In this document: positions 1 to 5,736 of the stretch, piece after piece
How the letters are laid out: each line of letters begins with the position of its first letter
Position numbering within the stretch: the stretch's first letter is position 1
Assembly (NCBI GenBank): GCA_003482885.1
Contig: DMXN01000025.1
Location: 6,463 to 18,724, forward strand
Length of the DNA: 12,262 nt
Direction: 5' to 3'
Origin: Candidatus Moraniibacteriota bacterium
GTDB taxonomy: Bacteria > Patescibacteriota > Minisyncoccia > Moranbacterales > UBA2206
Notes under the pieces: model-generated
Told to the model about the DNA's origin: nothing
The model's input: only the letters and a program-made list of their open reading frames with translations
Databases searched by the model: none
Program-made: the position numbers and the translations under genes

Positions 1-1
1 T

Positions 2-298
2 CTCTACGGGGACGACGGGGACATGGAAAATTTAATAAATAAATTCGAGTTTGATCAGGCGCTGAGTTATATCTGGAAAATTATTGCGGATGACAATAAA
101 CATATTGCTGAAAATAAACCGTGGGAATTGGTGAAAACTGACGAGGTGAAATTTAAAGAAGTGATGCGAAAATTGTTGAATGATTTAAATTTAATTTCTA
201 AATTACTTGCGCCTTTTATGCCGGAAACTTCGGAAAAAATTAAAAAAGCGTTGGAAGAAAAAAAATTAGAAAAAGTTTTATTTCAGAGAATAAAATAA
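2..298 (+). CDS. metG: Methionyl-tRNA synthetase, C-terminal part (partial at 5' end)
   Basis: This is the 3' end of the gene for methionyl-tRNA synthetase, which charges tRNA-Met in the cytoplasm. The reading frame is open from base 2, so the ATG at 23 is probably an internal methionine and the catalytic domain lies outside the window. What remains is the helical anticodon-binding domain. It has the family pattern of an alanine-rich helix (QALSYIWKIIADDNKHI), a Pro-Trp (ENKPWEL), then a helix ending LLAPFMPETSEKI. In E. coli MetRS a Pro-Trp at the equivalent place (W461) contacts the CAU anticodon. The protein ends soon after this domain, so there is no C-terminal Trbp111-like tRNA-binding extension. 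The stop overlaps the tatD start by one base (TAATG), which suggests translational coupling. A metG-tatD pair is also found in Firmicutes (metS-yabD in B. subtilis). Confidence 0.9.
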   Translation, partial: LYGDDGDMENLINKFEFDQALSYIWKIIADDNKHIAENKPWELVKTDEVKFKEVMRKLLNDLNLISKLLAPFMPETSEKIKKALEEKKLEKVLFQRIK

Positions 299-1095
299 TG
301 TTAATCGACACGCATACCCATCTTGACGACAAACAATTCGATAAAGATCGCGATGAAGTGATCGCGCGGGCTTTTGCGAATGGCGTGAAAAAAATAATCA
401 ATGTCGGAGCCGGACTGGGAAGCAGTCGGCGATCGGTGGAATTGGCGGAAAAATATGAGAATATTTTCGCTGCTGTCGGGTTTCATCCGCATTATTTTAA
501 TAAATACGGCGAATCAAGTTTCGGTAAAATTGCGGAGTTGAGAGAACTGGCGAGACATAAAAAAGTAATAGCAGTCGGAGAGATTGGTTTGGATTATTTT
601 TCGCATAATGAAAAAAAAATCGGTGAAAAAGAAAAAGAATCGCAAAAAGCCGGATTTATTTCGCAACTCGATTTGGCGCGGAAGTTGAATTTGCCGGTAA
701 TTATTCATTGTCGCGATGCTTATGATGATTGCTATGAAATTATGCAAAAATATGTTGATTTGAAGTTTGTCTTTCATTGCTACGGAGGAAATATGGAATT
801 TACCAAAAAACTTTTATGGTATAAAAATATTCATTTTTCTTTTACCGGAAACATTACTTACGCCAAAGCCGGTTCAGAGATTATTGAAGCGATAAAAAAA
901 ATTCCAATGAACAAAATTATATTGGAAACTGATTGTCCTTATCTCGCGCCGACACCGATGCGCGGAAAAAGAAACGAGCCGCTTCTTGTTAGATATATCG
1001 GAAAAAAAATCGCTGAGCTGAAAAATTTTAGCGAAGATGATGCGAGCAGAATTACAACCAAAAACGCTTCGAGATTTTTTGGATTTGTGTTATAA
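298..1095 (+). CDS. tatD: TatD-family metal-dependent deoxyribonuclease
   Basis: This 265-aa protein is a full-length TatD-family hydrolase, a TIM-barrel enzyme with a two-metal centre. Family members act as 3'-5' exonucleases or DNA-repair nucleases in the cytoplasm. The metal ligands are all visible: HTH at residues 6-8, E95 in GEIGLDY, H137 in PVIIHCRDA, H160 in FVFHCYGG, and D212 in ETDCPYLAP. The closing signature MRGKRNEP (221-228) is also present. Length and motif order are normal, so the enzyme should be active, although the natural substrate cannot be read from sequence. Translation probably restarts from the metG stop through the one-base overlap; no Shine-Dalgarno sequence is seen. 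The TAA stop lies inside the -10 box of the next promoter. Confidence 0.95.
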   Translation: MLIDTHTHLDDKQFDKDRDEVIARAFANGVKKIINVGAGLGSSRRSVELAEKYENIFAAVGFHPHYFNKYGESSFGKIAELRELARHKKVIAVGEIGLDYFSHNEKKIGEKEKESQKAGFISQLDLARKLNLPVIIHCRDAYDDCYEIMQKYVDLKFVFHCYGGNMEFTKKLLWYKNIHFSFTGNITYAKAGSEIIEAIKKIPMNKIILETDCPYLAPTPMRGKRNEPLLVRYIGKKIAELKNFSEDDASRITTKNASRFFGFVL

Positions 1096-1096
1096 T
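1088..1096 (+). promoter_or_regulatory. Extended -10 promoter for pilM, predicted leaderless
   Basis: TGTTATAAT is a perfect extended -10 element (TGnTATAAT). The -35 region at 17 bp spacing (TTCGAG, 1068-1073) is poor, which is typical of extended -10 promoters. Transcription should begin about seven bases past the box, at or next to the pilM ATG at 1103, so the mRNA would have little or no 5' leader. The tatD stop codon (1093-1095) is part of the -10 hexamer. This is a prediction from sequence. Confidence 0.6.
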
Positions 1097-1102
1097 AGTC
1101 CC

Positions 1103-2173
1103 ATGGGTTTTTTAAGCAAAAAAATAATAAATTTTCAGGAAAAATATTTCGGAATTGATTTGAGCGATCTTTCCGTTAAAATTGTTCAGTTGGAAAATAA
1201 TGGTTCCATGGATAGCGTCCGCGCTTATTCTTTTTTGCCGATTCCCGCCGGCTGTATTGGAGACGGGAAAATAGTTGATAAACAAAAGATAGCGGAAATC
1301 ATAGGGCTGGCGATAAAAAAAGCGGCGCCTAAAAAAATAAACACGAAAAAAGCGATTTGTTCTTTGCCGGAATCAAAAGTTTTTTTGCGGGTGCTTTCCA
1401 TTCCCAAGATGGAAAAAGCGGAAATTGGCGAAGCGATTAAATGGGAAATTGAAGCCAGCATTCCTCTTTCTGTCGATCAGGTTTATTATGATTGGCAAAT
1501 AGTCGGCGAAGTTGAAAATAAACAACGCATTTTAACGGTGGCTATTTCACGAGAAACCGTGGATGATATTTTAGAGGTTTTAAAGATGGCAAAATTAGAA
1601 TCGTACGGGCTGGAAACGGAATCAATCGCCGCCGCTAAAAGTTTGATTCCGGAAAATTCAAGTGGGGATGAAACTTCGTTGATTATTGATTTGGGAGCCA
1701 AGAGAACTAATTTTATCGTGGTTGAGGGAAATGTTCCCTTTTTTACCTCCAGTGTTTCTTTTTCTTCCATTGGTGTTACGGAATCAATCGCCAAAGCTTT
1801 TGGGGTTAGCAGCGAGGAGGCGGAAAAAATGAAAATCACGCAGGGGATTATTTGTTCGCGTGAGAAAAGTTTTGCCCTCGAATCCATTAAGGCTTATTTA
1901 GAAAGCCTTTCCGCCGAAATTGAAAAATCCATCGACTTTTATCAAAGCATAAGCGGAGAAACATCTAATGTGAAAAAAATAATTTTATGCGGCAACGGAG
2001 CGAATTTGAAAGGGCTTGTTCCCTATTTGGCAAAAAGATTAAAGCGAAGAGTTTTTATCGGCGACGCGTGGGTTAACTTTAATTTTGGAAATAATTTGCC
2101 GATAATCAATAAAGAAAAATCTTTGCAATTTTCCATCGCGATCGGATTAGCGATGCAGAAAAAAAGAATATGA
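1103..2173 (+). CDS. pilM: Type IV pilus assembly protein PilM
   Basis: PilM is a cytoplasmic actin-like ATPase that binds the N-terminal tail of PilN and links the inner-membrane platform to the pilus motor. This 356-aa protein has the family start YFGIDLSDLSVKIVQL (15-30, first phosphate loop). It also has the helix EIGEAIKWEIEASIP (107-121), a second phosphate loop LIIDLGAKRTNF (193-204), and the adenosine-side motif LCGNGANLKGL (295-305). I chose ATG 1103 because the FGIDL motif then falls at the usual distance from the start. A longer frame from 1037 would overlap tatD by 59 bases and adds a stretch unlike PilM. No Shine-Dalgarno sequence precedes the start, and a promoter -10 box ends six bases upstream. 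The end overlaps pilN as ATGA. Confidence 0.92.
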   Translation: MGFLSKKIINFQEKYFGIDLSDLSVKIVQLENNGSMDSVRAYSFLPIPAGCIGDGKIVDKQKIAEIIGLAIKKAAPKKINTKKAICSLPESKVFLRVLSIPKMEKAEIGEAIKWEIEASIPLSVDQVYYDWQIVGEVENKQRILTVAISRETVDDILEVLKMAKLESYGLETESIAAAKSLIPENSSGDETSLIIDLGAKRTNFIVVEGNVPFFTSSVSFSSIGVTESIAKAFGVSSEEAEKMKITQGIICSREKSFALESIKAYLESLSAEIEKSIDFYQSISGETSNVKKIILCGNGANLKGLVPYLAKRLKRRVFIGDAWVNFNFGNNLPIINKEKSLQFSIAIGLAMQKKRI

Positions 2174-2724
2174 AAATAAAAATTAATTTGCTTCCTCGAG
2201 ACAATAAAGAAGAAATCGCCAGAGCCAGTTGTTTTCGGGCGGTTTTAGGCTGGGAAGCGGTAATTTTTCTTATTATGTCAGCTGGGATCGTTTTTCTTTT
2301 CGGGGTTAATTATTTGTTGAATTTTAATTTACAGTTGGTTTCCGAGGAAAAAAATAACAGTTCTGACAGCGCTCAATATGAAACTATGAAATATTATGAG
2401 AATAAATTTTCTGAAATAAATTTCAAGCTTTCTAAAATTTCCGATATAGCTTTGGGGCAAATTTATTGGTCGGAATTATTCTTAAAGTTGAATGATACGG
2501 TGCCGGATAGTGTGGAAATCAGCGGATTATCTACGAAGGATTTTTCAGTATCCCTGGCCGGAAAAGCGAAAACGAGAGATGATTTGTTATTATTTAAAGG
2601 TAATTTAAGCCATGAAGTATGTTTCGAAAATGTCAACTTGCCTCTTTCCAACTTAGTTTCCAAGGAAGATATCGTTTTTCAAATAGATTTGGAAATAAAA
2701 GAAGATTGCGTTAAAAAGAAATGA
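2170..2724 (+). CDS. pilN: Type IV pilus assembly protein PilN
   Basis: PilN is a bitopic inner-membrane protein that pairs with PilO and docks on PilM. This 184-aa protein opens with MKIKINLLPR, the INLLP motif that inserts into PilM in characterised systems. A single membrane helix follows at about residues 30-52, then a coiled-coil region (55-90) and a small extracytoplasmic alpha/beta domain. That domain includes the segment LNDTVPDSVEISGLS, which matches the PilN pattern of an amphipathic helix followed by a strand. Length is typical. Translation is probably coupled at both ends, with ATGA overlaps to pilM and to the pilO-like gene. The downstream half is too divergent for confidence in individual residues. 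Confidence 0.87.
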   Translation: MKIKINLLPRDNKEEIARASCFRAVLGWEAVIFLIMSAGIVFLFGVNYLLNFNLQLVSEEKNNSSDSAQYETMKYYENKFSEINFKLSKISDIALGQIYWSELFLKLNDTVPDSVEISGLSTKDFSVSLAGKAKTRDDLLLFKGNLSHEVCFENVNLPLSNLVSKEDIVFQIDLEIKEDCVKKK

Positions 2725-3425
2725 AAGATTTTCTAAAAAAACATAAAATCGTTTTAAGTATCGCCACTTTCATCCTAATCGGGTTGCCCCTGTTTTTTTG
2801 GTCTGCTTTTTTTGCGATAAAAAAAATTCAGGAAAAAACGGATATGATACAGAAAAAAATAAGCGATAATAATTTTGAAAAGTCAAAGATAGAAGAAATA
2901 CCGAAAATGGAAGAGGCGAACGACGAGTTTGAAAATAACAAGGATTCCGTCGGGACAATCATTGATTCCAACAGTAAGATTGACTTCATAAAATACATTG
3001 AAATTTTGGCCGGAGAAACAAATAATAAAATAGAACTTAAAGTTTTGGATGATGACCAGAATAATAATGTTGATATTAAGAAAAATATTAAGACAGAAGC
3101 CAAGAAGAATAAAAGCACGGAAGAGAAAAAAAGCCTCGAAGACGATTTGATTTATAAACAATACATTTCCATACAAGTGAATCTGACGGGGGATTATCAA
3201 AGCTTTTTGAATTTTATCCACAAATTGGAAAATAACAAGCATTATGTCAATGTCCTTTCTTTTGATTTGCGGAAAGATTTTGCTGAAAATGAAAATTTAT
3301 CGACAAATGGAAATTTAAGTTCGAGCGGTATATTTTTTTCGCCGGCGAAAAGCGGCGTGGAAACAAAATCAAAAGGAGAGCAGGCGCTTAAAAGTTCTTT
3401 TAATATAATCGTTTACATAGAATGA
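2721..3425 (+). CDS. pilO: PilO-like type IV pilus platform protein
   Basis: PilO forms heterodimers with PilN in the periplasm or outer cell-surface layer and helps align the pilus machine. The name rests mainly on position (third in pilM-N-O) and architecture. There is a short basic N-terminus, one membrane helix (about 10-33) and a coiled coil (34-70). A C-terminal alpha/beta region contains YISIQVNLTGDYQSFLNFIHKLEN (about 149-172), very like the PilO pattern in which a strand precedes a helix ending in a membrane-distal turn. Residues 108-140 are a Lys/Asn/Asp-rich low-complexity linker that standard PilO proteins lack. Near the end, Ser/Asn-rich residues precede a final beta strand (SFNIIVYIE). 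It overlaps both neighbours by ATGA. It may be distant enough to escape family models. Confidence 0.75.
   Translation: MKDFLKKHKIVLSIATFILIGLPLFFWSAFFAIKKIQEKTDMIQKKISDNNFEKSKIEEIPKMEEANDEFENNKDSVGTIIDSNSKIDFIKYIEILAGETNNKIELKVLDDDQNNNVDIKKNIKTEAKKNKSTEEKKSLEDDLIYKQYISIQVNLTGDYQSFLNFIHKLENNKHYVNVLSFDLRKDFAENENLSTNGNLSSSGIFFSPAKSGVETKSKGEQALKSSFNIIVYIE
3214..3222 (+). promoter_or_regulatory. Consensus DnaA box inside the pilO-like gene
   Basis: TTATCCACA, the strongest E. coli-type DnaA-binding sequence, occurs here within codons for Phe-Ile-His-Lys. It may be a chance product of those codons. It is noted because a second exact copy, in the opposite orientation, lies about 600 bases downstream in a non-coding region. 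Confidence 0.25.
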
Positions 3426-3754
3426 TGGATATAAAAAATATAGAAAAAATAAAAAAAGAAATATTATCGGGAGCTTATTTAAAAAAAGTGGGTGAATTTT
3501 TCGGAGCCAATATGAAAGCATTTGTTTTCGCGCTTTTTTTTGTTTTGTCCGGATATTGCGTGCATATTTGGTATTCTTATGCTTATAATCCGCAATGGAG
3601 CGACGAGAAAAAGGCGGAATATTTAAAAACCAAAGAAAAGGAAGTCACTTTTAATAGAAAAAAATTTCAAAATATCGTGGAAAGAGAAAGACAACGGGCG
3701 GAAGAATATGATCGAGCGTTGGAAAAAGCTAATGATATTTTTAGGATAAAATAA
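3422..3754 (+). CDS. Unknown small membrane protein at the end of the pil operon
   Basis: I do not recognise a named family. The 110-aa protein has a Lys-rich cytoplasmic N-terminus of about 32 residues and one membrane helix (about 34-53, AFVFALFFVLSGYCVHIWYS). An aromatic patch (YAYNPQWSDEKKAEY) follows, then a charged helix or coiled coil to the end. There is no signal-peptidase or lipobox site, so it is not an obvious PilP lipoprotein. Its start overlaps the pilO-like stop (ATGA; a second ATG follows at 3425), and a terminator follows. It is therefore the last gene of the pilus operon and is probably made in step with PilM, PilN and PilO. I infer that it is an accessory part of the inner-membrane pilus platform. 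Confidence 0.8.
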   Translation: MMDIKNIEKIKKEILSGAYLKKVGEFFGANMKAFVFALFFVLSGYCVHIWYSYAYNPQWSDEKKAEYLKTKEKEVTFNRKKFQNIVERERQRAEEYDRALEKANDIFRIK

Positions 3755-3814
3755 ATTTTGCGATTATACGAAAATAAAAACTTCGCTTTTTCGAGTAAAC
3801 TTTTGTTTCTATCT

Positions 3815-3823
3815 TGTGGATAA
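3815..3823 (-). promoter_or_regulatory. Consensus DnaA box upstream of the mraZ promoter
   Basis: TGTGGATAA on the + strand is TTATCCACA on the - strand, a perfect 9-base DnaA box. It lies in non-coding DNA between the 110-aa gene and the terminator, about 60 bases before the mraZ -35. DnaA control of the mraZ-rsmH-ftsL-pbpB operon is reported in B. subtilis, so a role in coupling replication to division is possible. A single box does not make an origin. Confidence 0.4.
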
Positions 3824-3832
3824 CTTTTTTTG

Positions 3833-3866
3833 AAAGGGCTTTAAAAAGCCTTTTTTTCTTTTTTTT
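3833..3866 (+). terminator. Rho-independent terminator of the pil operon
   Basis: AAAGGGCTT and AAGCCTTTT can form a stem of about nine pairs (one G-U) around a small A/T loop. The stem runs into seven T, one C and eight more T. It is the only clear intrinsic terminator in the window, and it separates the pilus genes from the division/cell-wall genes. Confidence 0.82.
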
Positions 3867-3883
3867 AAATTTGCGATAAATGG

Positions 3884-3912
3884 TTGACGGGTACTTCATA
3901 GTGGGGTAAAAT
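3884..3912 (+). promoter_or_regulatory. Sigma-70-type promoter of the mraZ operon
   Basis: The -35 box is TTGACG (3884-3889) and the -10 box is TAAAAT (3907-3912), separated by exactly 17 bp. Each differs from consensus at one position. Transcription should start near 3919, giving a leader of about 36 bases that contains the two MraZ-type repeats. Confidence 0.8.
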
Positions 3913-3930
3913 AGATTTGCAGTCCATAAG

Positions 3931-3950
3931 AGTGGTGAAAAGTGGTGAAT
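3931..3950 (+). promoter_or_regulatory. MraZ-type operator: two direct repeats in the mraZ leader
   Basis: AGTGGTGAAA and AGTGGTGAAT stand in tandem with a 10-base period. The second copy reads AAAGTGG with its upstream bases. MraZ proteins bind G-rich direct repeats (TGGGN in E. coli, AAAGTG-type in Mycoplasma) at about one helical turn spacing. A third AGTGG occurs at 3900-3904 beside the -10 box but is not in the same 10-base phase. The only Shine-Dalgarno-like bases for mraZ (GGTGA, 3944-3948) are inside the second repeat. Bound MraZ would therefore block early elongation or initiation. Confidence 0.7.
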
Positions 3951-3954
3951 TATT

Positions 3955-4389
3955 ATGTTTATCGGCGAATATCAACATTCCATTGATCCTAAAAAAAGAT
4001 TGGCGGTGCCGAGCAAGTTTCGCGGCGAGTTGAAAAATAAAGTTGTCGTGACGCGCGGATTGGATAAATGTTTATTTATTTATCCAATGAAAGTTTGGCA
4101 AGAATTGGCGGAAAAACTGGGAGCGTTGCCGGTAGGAGAATCGAGAACAAGAAGTTTCATTCGTTTGATGCTGGCGGGAGCGACAGATGTGGAAACGGAC
4201 AAGCAAGGTCGAATTTTAATTCCTGATTATTTGAAAGAATACGCAGGATTGGACAAAAATGTTGTAATTGCCGGAATTTATAATCGCTTGGAAATTTGGG
4301 ATGAATTAAAATGGAATGAATACAAAAAGAACGCAGAAAAAAATACCGATGAAATTGCTGAACAATTGGGAAAAATAGGAGTGTATTAA
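3955..4389 (+). CDS. mraZ: Transcriptional regulator MraZ
   Basis: MraZ is a ring-forming DNA-binding protein of the AbrB-like fold. It controls the division and cell-wall (dcw) cluster that it heads. The 144-aa product has the two tandem MraZ half-domains. The first begins MFIGEYQHSIDPKKRLAVP with D11 and R15 of the DxxxR motif. The second is ETDKQGRILIPDYLKEYAGL with D82 and R86. The stretch LMLAGATDVE just before the second motif is also characteristic, as is YNRLEIWDELKW near the end. Length is normal. The start gives the canonical MFIGEYQH opening and follows a weak GGTGA. It probably represses its own promoter through the repeats at 3931-3950. rsmH follows after three bases. Confidence 0.97.
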   Translation: MFIGEYQHSIDPKKRLAVPSKFRGELKNKVVVTRGLDKCLFIYPMKVWQELAEKLGALPVGESRTRSFIRLMLAGATDVETDKQGRILIPDYLKEYAGLDKNVVIAGIYNRLEIWDELKWNEYKKNAEKNTDEIAEQLGKIGVY

Positions 4390-4392
4390 AAT

Positions 4393-5340
4393 ATGACAAT
4401 TCATAAATCAGTATTACTGAAAGAAAGTATAGAAAGTTTAAATCTAAAAGAGGGCGCCATTATTGTTGACGCGACGCTTGGCGGCGGCGGGCATTCGCTG
4501 GAAATATTAAAAAAAATAGGAAAATCAGGAAAGTTAATTGCGATTGACGCGGATAAGGATGCGATTAAGAGATTTGGGAAAAAAATAGAGAAAGAAAATA
4601 TAAAAAACGCGGTTTTAGTACAGAATAATTTTCGAAACCTAGAAAGTATTTTAGAAAAAATAGGAATTAACAAAATAGATGCGATTTTGGCGGATATTGG
4701 ATATTCTTCGGATCAGTTGGAAGACAAAAAGCGGGGGATTAGTTTTCAAATCAATGCGCCGTTGGATATGCGTTTTGATCAAAATCAGGAATTGACCGCG
4801 CAGAAAATTATCAATGAATATAGCAAGCAAGATTTGGAAAAAATACTGCGCGAATACGGAGAAGAAAAATTTTATAAGAATATTGTCAGAGGAATTATTG
4901 AATATCGGGAAAAGAAAAATATTGAAAATACCGAAGAGCTAGTTGAAATAATTAAGAGTCATACGCCGGATAAATATAAAAGAGGAAAAATTCATCCGGC
5001 GACCAAAACATTTCAAGCGATTCGAATCGAGGTCAATCAGGAACTTTCCAGTTTGCGCGCGTTTGTTTCTTCGGCGATTAACGCGCTTAAGCCGAATGGA
5101 AGATTGGCGGTAATTTCTTTTCATTCATTGGAAGATAGAATCGTGAAGGAGATATTTCGGGAAAATGCTAGGGGATGCATTTGTCCCGAAAACTTTCCGC
5201 TGTGCCGTTGCGGAAATTTATCAAAAATAAAAATTATTACCAAGAAACCGACGATTCCGCGAAAGGAAGAAATAGAAAATAATCCGAGGGCAAGAAGCGC
5301 GAAGCTAAGAATTTGCGAAGCTATCACGCCATTAAAATAA
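4393..5340 (+). CDS. rsmH: 16S rRNA (cytosine1402-N4)-methyltransferase RsmH
   Basis: RsmH (MraW) uses S-adenosylmethionine to add the N4-methyl group to C1402 in the ribosomal P site. The 315-aa protein carries the SAM loop VDATLGGGGHSLEIL (25-39), the acidic ribose contact AIDAD (50-54), and DIGYSSDQL (101-109). It also has APLDMRFD (122-129), HPATKTFQAIRIEVN (201-215) and SFHSLEDRIVK (242-252). A CxC-x6-CxC cluster (C262, C264, C271, C273) is present, as is usual in the family. All motifs are intact and length is typical. AGGAG lies upstream of the start, but at a long spacing of about 11 bases. It is second in the mraZ operon, its standard place. Confidence 0.97.
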   Translation: MTIHKSVLLKESIESLNLKEGAIIVDATLGGGGHSLEILKKIGKSGKLIAIDADKDAIKRFGKKIEKENIKNAVLVQNNFRNLESILEKIGINKIDAILADIGYSSDQLEDKKRGISFQINAPLDMRFDQNQELTAQKIINEYSKQDLEKILREYGEEKFYKNIVRGIIEYREKKNIENTEELVEIIKSHTPDKYKRGKIHPATKTFQAIRIEVNQELSSLRAFVSSAINALKPNGRLAVISFHSLEDRIVKEIFRENARGCICPENFPLCRCGNLSKIKIITKKPTIPRKEEIENNPRARSAKLRICEAITPLK

Positions 5341-5352
5341 AAACAAAAAAAT

Positions 5353-5727
5353 ATGACAAAAATTTTGATTATCAATAAATATATTTCCGGAAAATCGCTG
5401 GATGAAAAACGAACGCGAGTTAAAACGGAAAACAAGGGCAGTATTAAAATTAGCTTGGTTGGCGCCGGATTCTTGGTGGTCCTTTGTATAATTTTCATGA
5501 CCGCGTTTTATCTTTTTCAGGTGAATAATTTGGCTATCAAGGGCTATGAAGTTAAAGATTTGGAGAATAAAATAAGCGAGTTGCGAAAAAACAATAAGGA
5601 AATGCAGATAAGAGAAATGGAACTGCGATCAATGTACGCGATTGAAACAGCGGCAAAAAATTTTAACTTGCTTGATTCGACTGATATTACTTATTTGGAA
5701 ATTGACGGTCCGGTTGCCATAAAATAA
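5353..5727 (+). CDS. ftsL: Cell division protein FtsL-like
   Basis: FtsL-type proteins are short bitopic septal proteins that, with DivIC/FtsB and FtsQ, activate the FtsW-FtsI septal murein synthase. The assignment rests on architecture and position between rsmH and ftsI, because the family is poorly conserved in sequence. The 124-aa protein has a polar cytoplasmic tail (1-31) and one membrane helix (about 33-56). An extracytoplasmic coiled coil follows (about 62-98, with LENKISELRKNNKEMQ). The tail ends with a short motif (AIETAAKNFNL) that resembles the FtsL pattern of an Ala-x-Lys-x-x-Leu-type helix end. The 12-base gap before it is almost all A and holds no Shine-Dalgarno sequence. Confidence 0.8.
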   Translation: MTKILIINKYISGKSLDEKRTRVKTENKGSIKISLVGAGFLVVLCIIFMTAFYLFQVNNLAIKGYEVKDLENKISELRKNNKEMQIREMELRSMYAIETAAKNFNLLDSTDITYLEIDGPVAIK

Positions 5728-5736
5728 AATTAAAAA

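Noticed and set aside
2..22. metG fragment as a separate 91-aa gene starting at ATG 23
   Set aside because: The frame is open to the window edge and the sequence is the C-terminal MetRS domain, so this is an incomplete gene, not a small one.
1037..1102. Longer start for pilM, adding 22 residues and overlapping tatD
   Set aside because: The added residues do not resemble PilM and come from tatD in another frame. ATG 1103 puts the FGIDL motif at the normal distance and lies right after a promoter -10.
2828..3242. Long minus-strand frames opposite the pilO-like gene, hydrophobic in translation
   Set aside because: They are reverse-strand reads of Lys/Asn/Glu-rich codons, which give Phe/Leu/Ile-rich artefacts. 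No start signal or family match.
3404..3409. TATAAT just before the 110-aa gene at 3422 as a promoter
   Set aside because: No extended TG and no -35 at the right spacing. It lies in the coding end of the pilO-like gene, and the ATGA overlap already explains expression.
1103..3425. Alternative genetic code (TGA as glycine), as in some CPR lineages
   Set aside because: TGA ends pilM, pilN and the pilO-like gene at sensible points, with ATGA overlaps, and no in-frame TGA interrupts any recognised protein.
3769..3793. Hairpin CGAAAA...TTTTCG upstream of the main terminator
   Set aside because: Short, AT-rich stem with a large loop and no T-tract after it. Too weak to call.
3755..3954. Replication origin in the 200-base non-coding region (AT-rich, one DnaA box)
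   Set aside because: Only one DnaA box, no dnaA or dnaN nearby, and the T-rich part is explained by the terminator.
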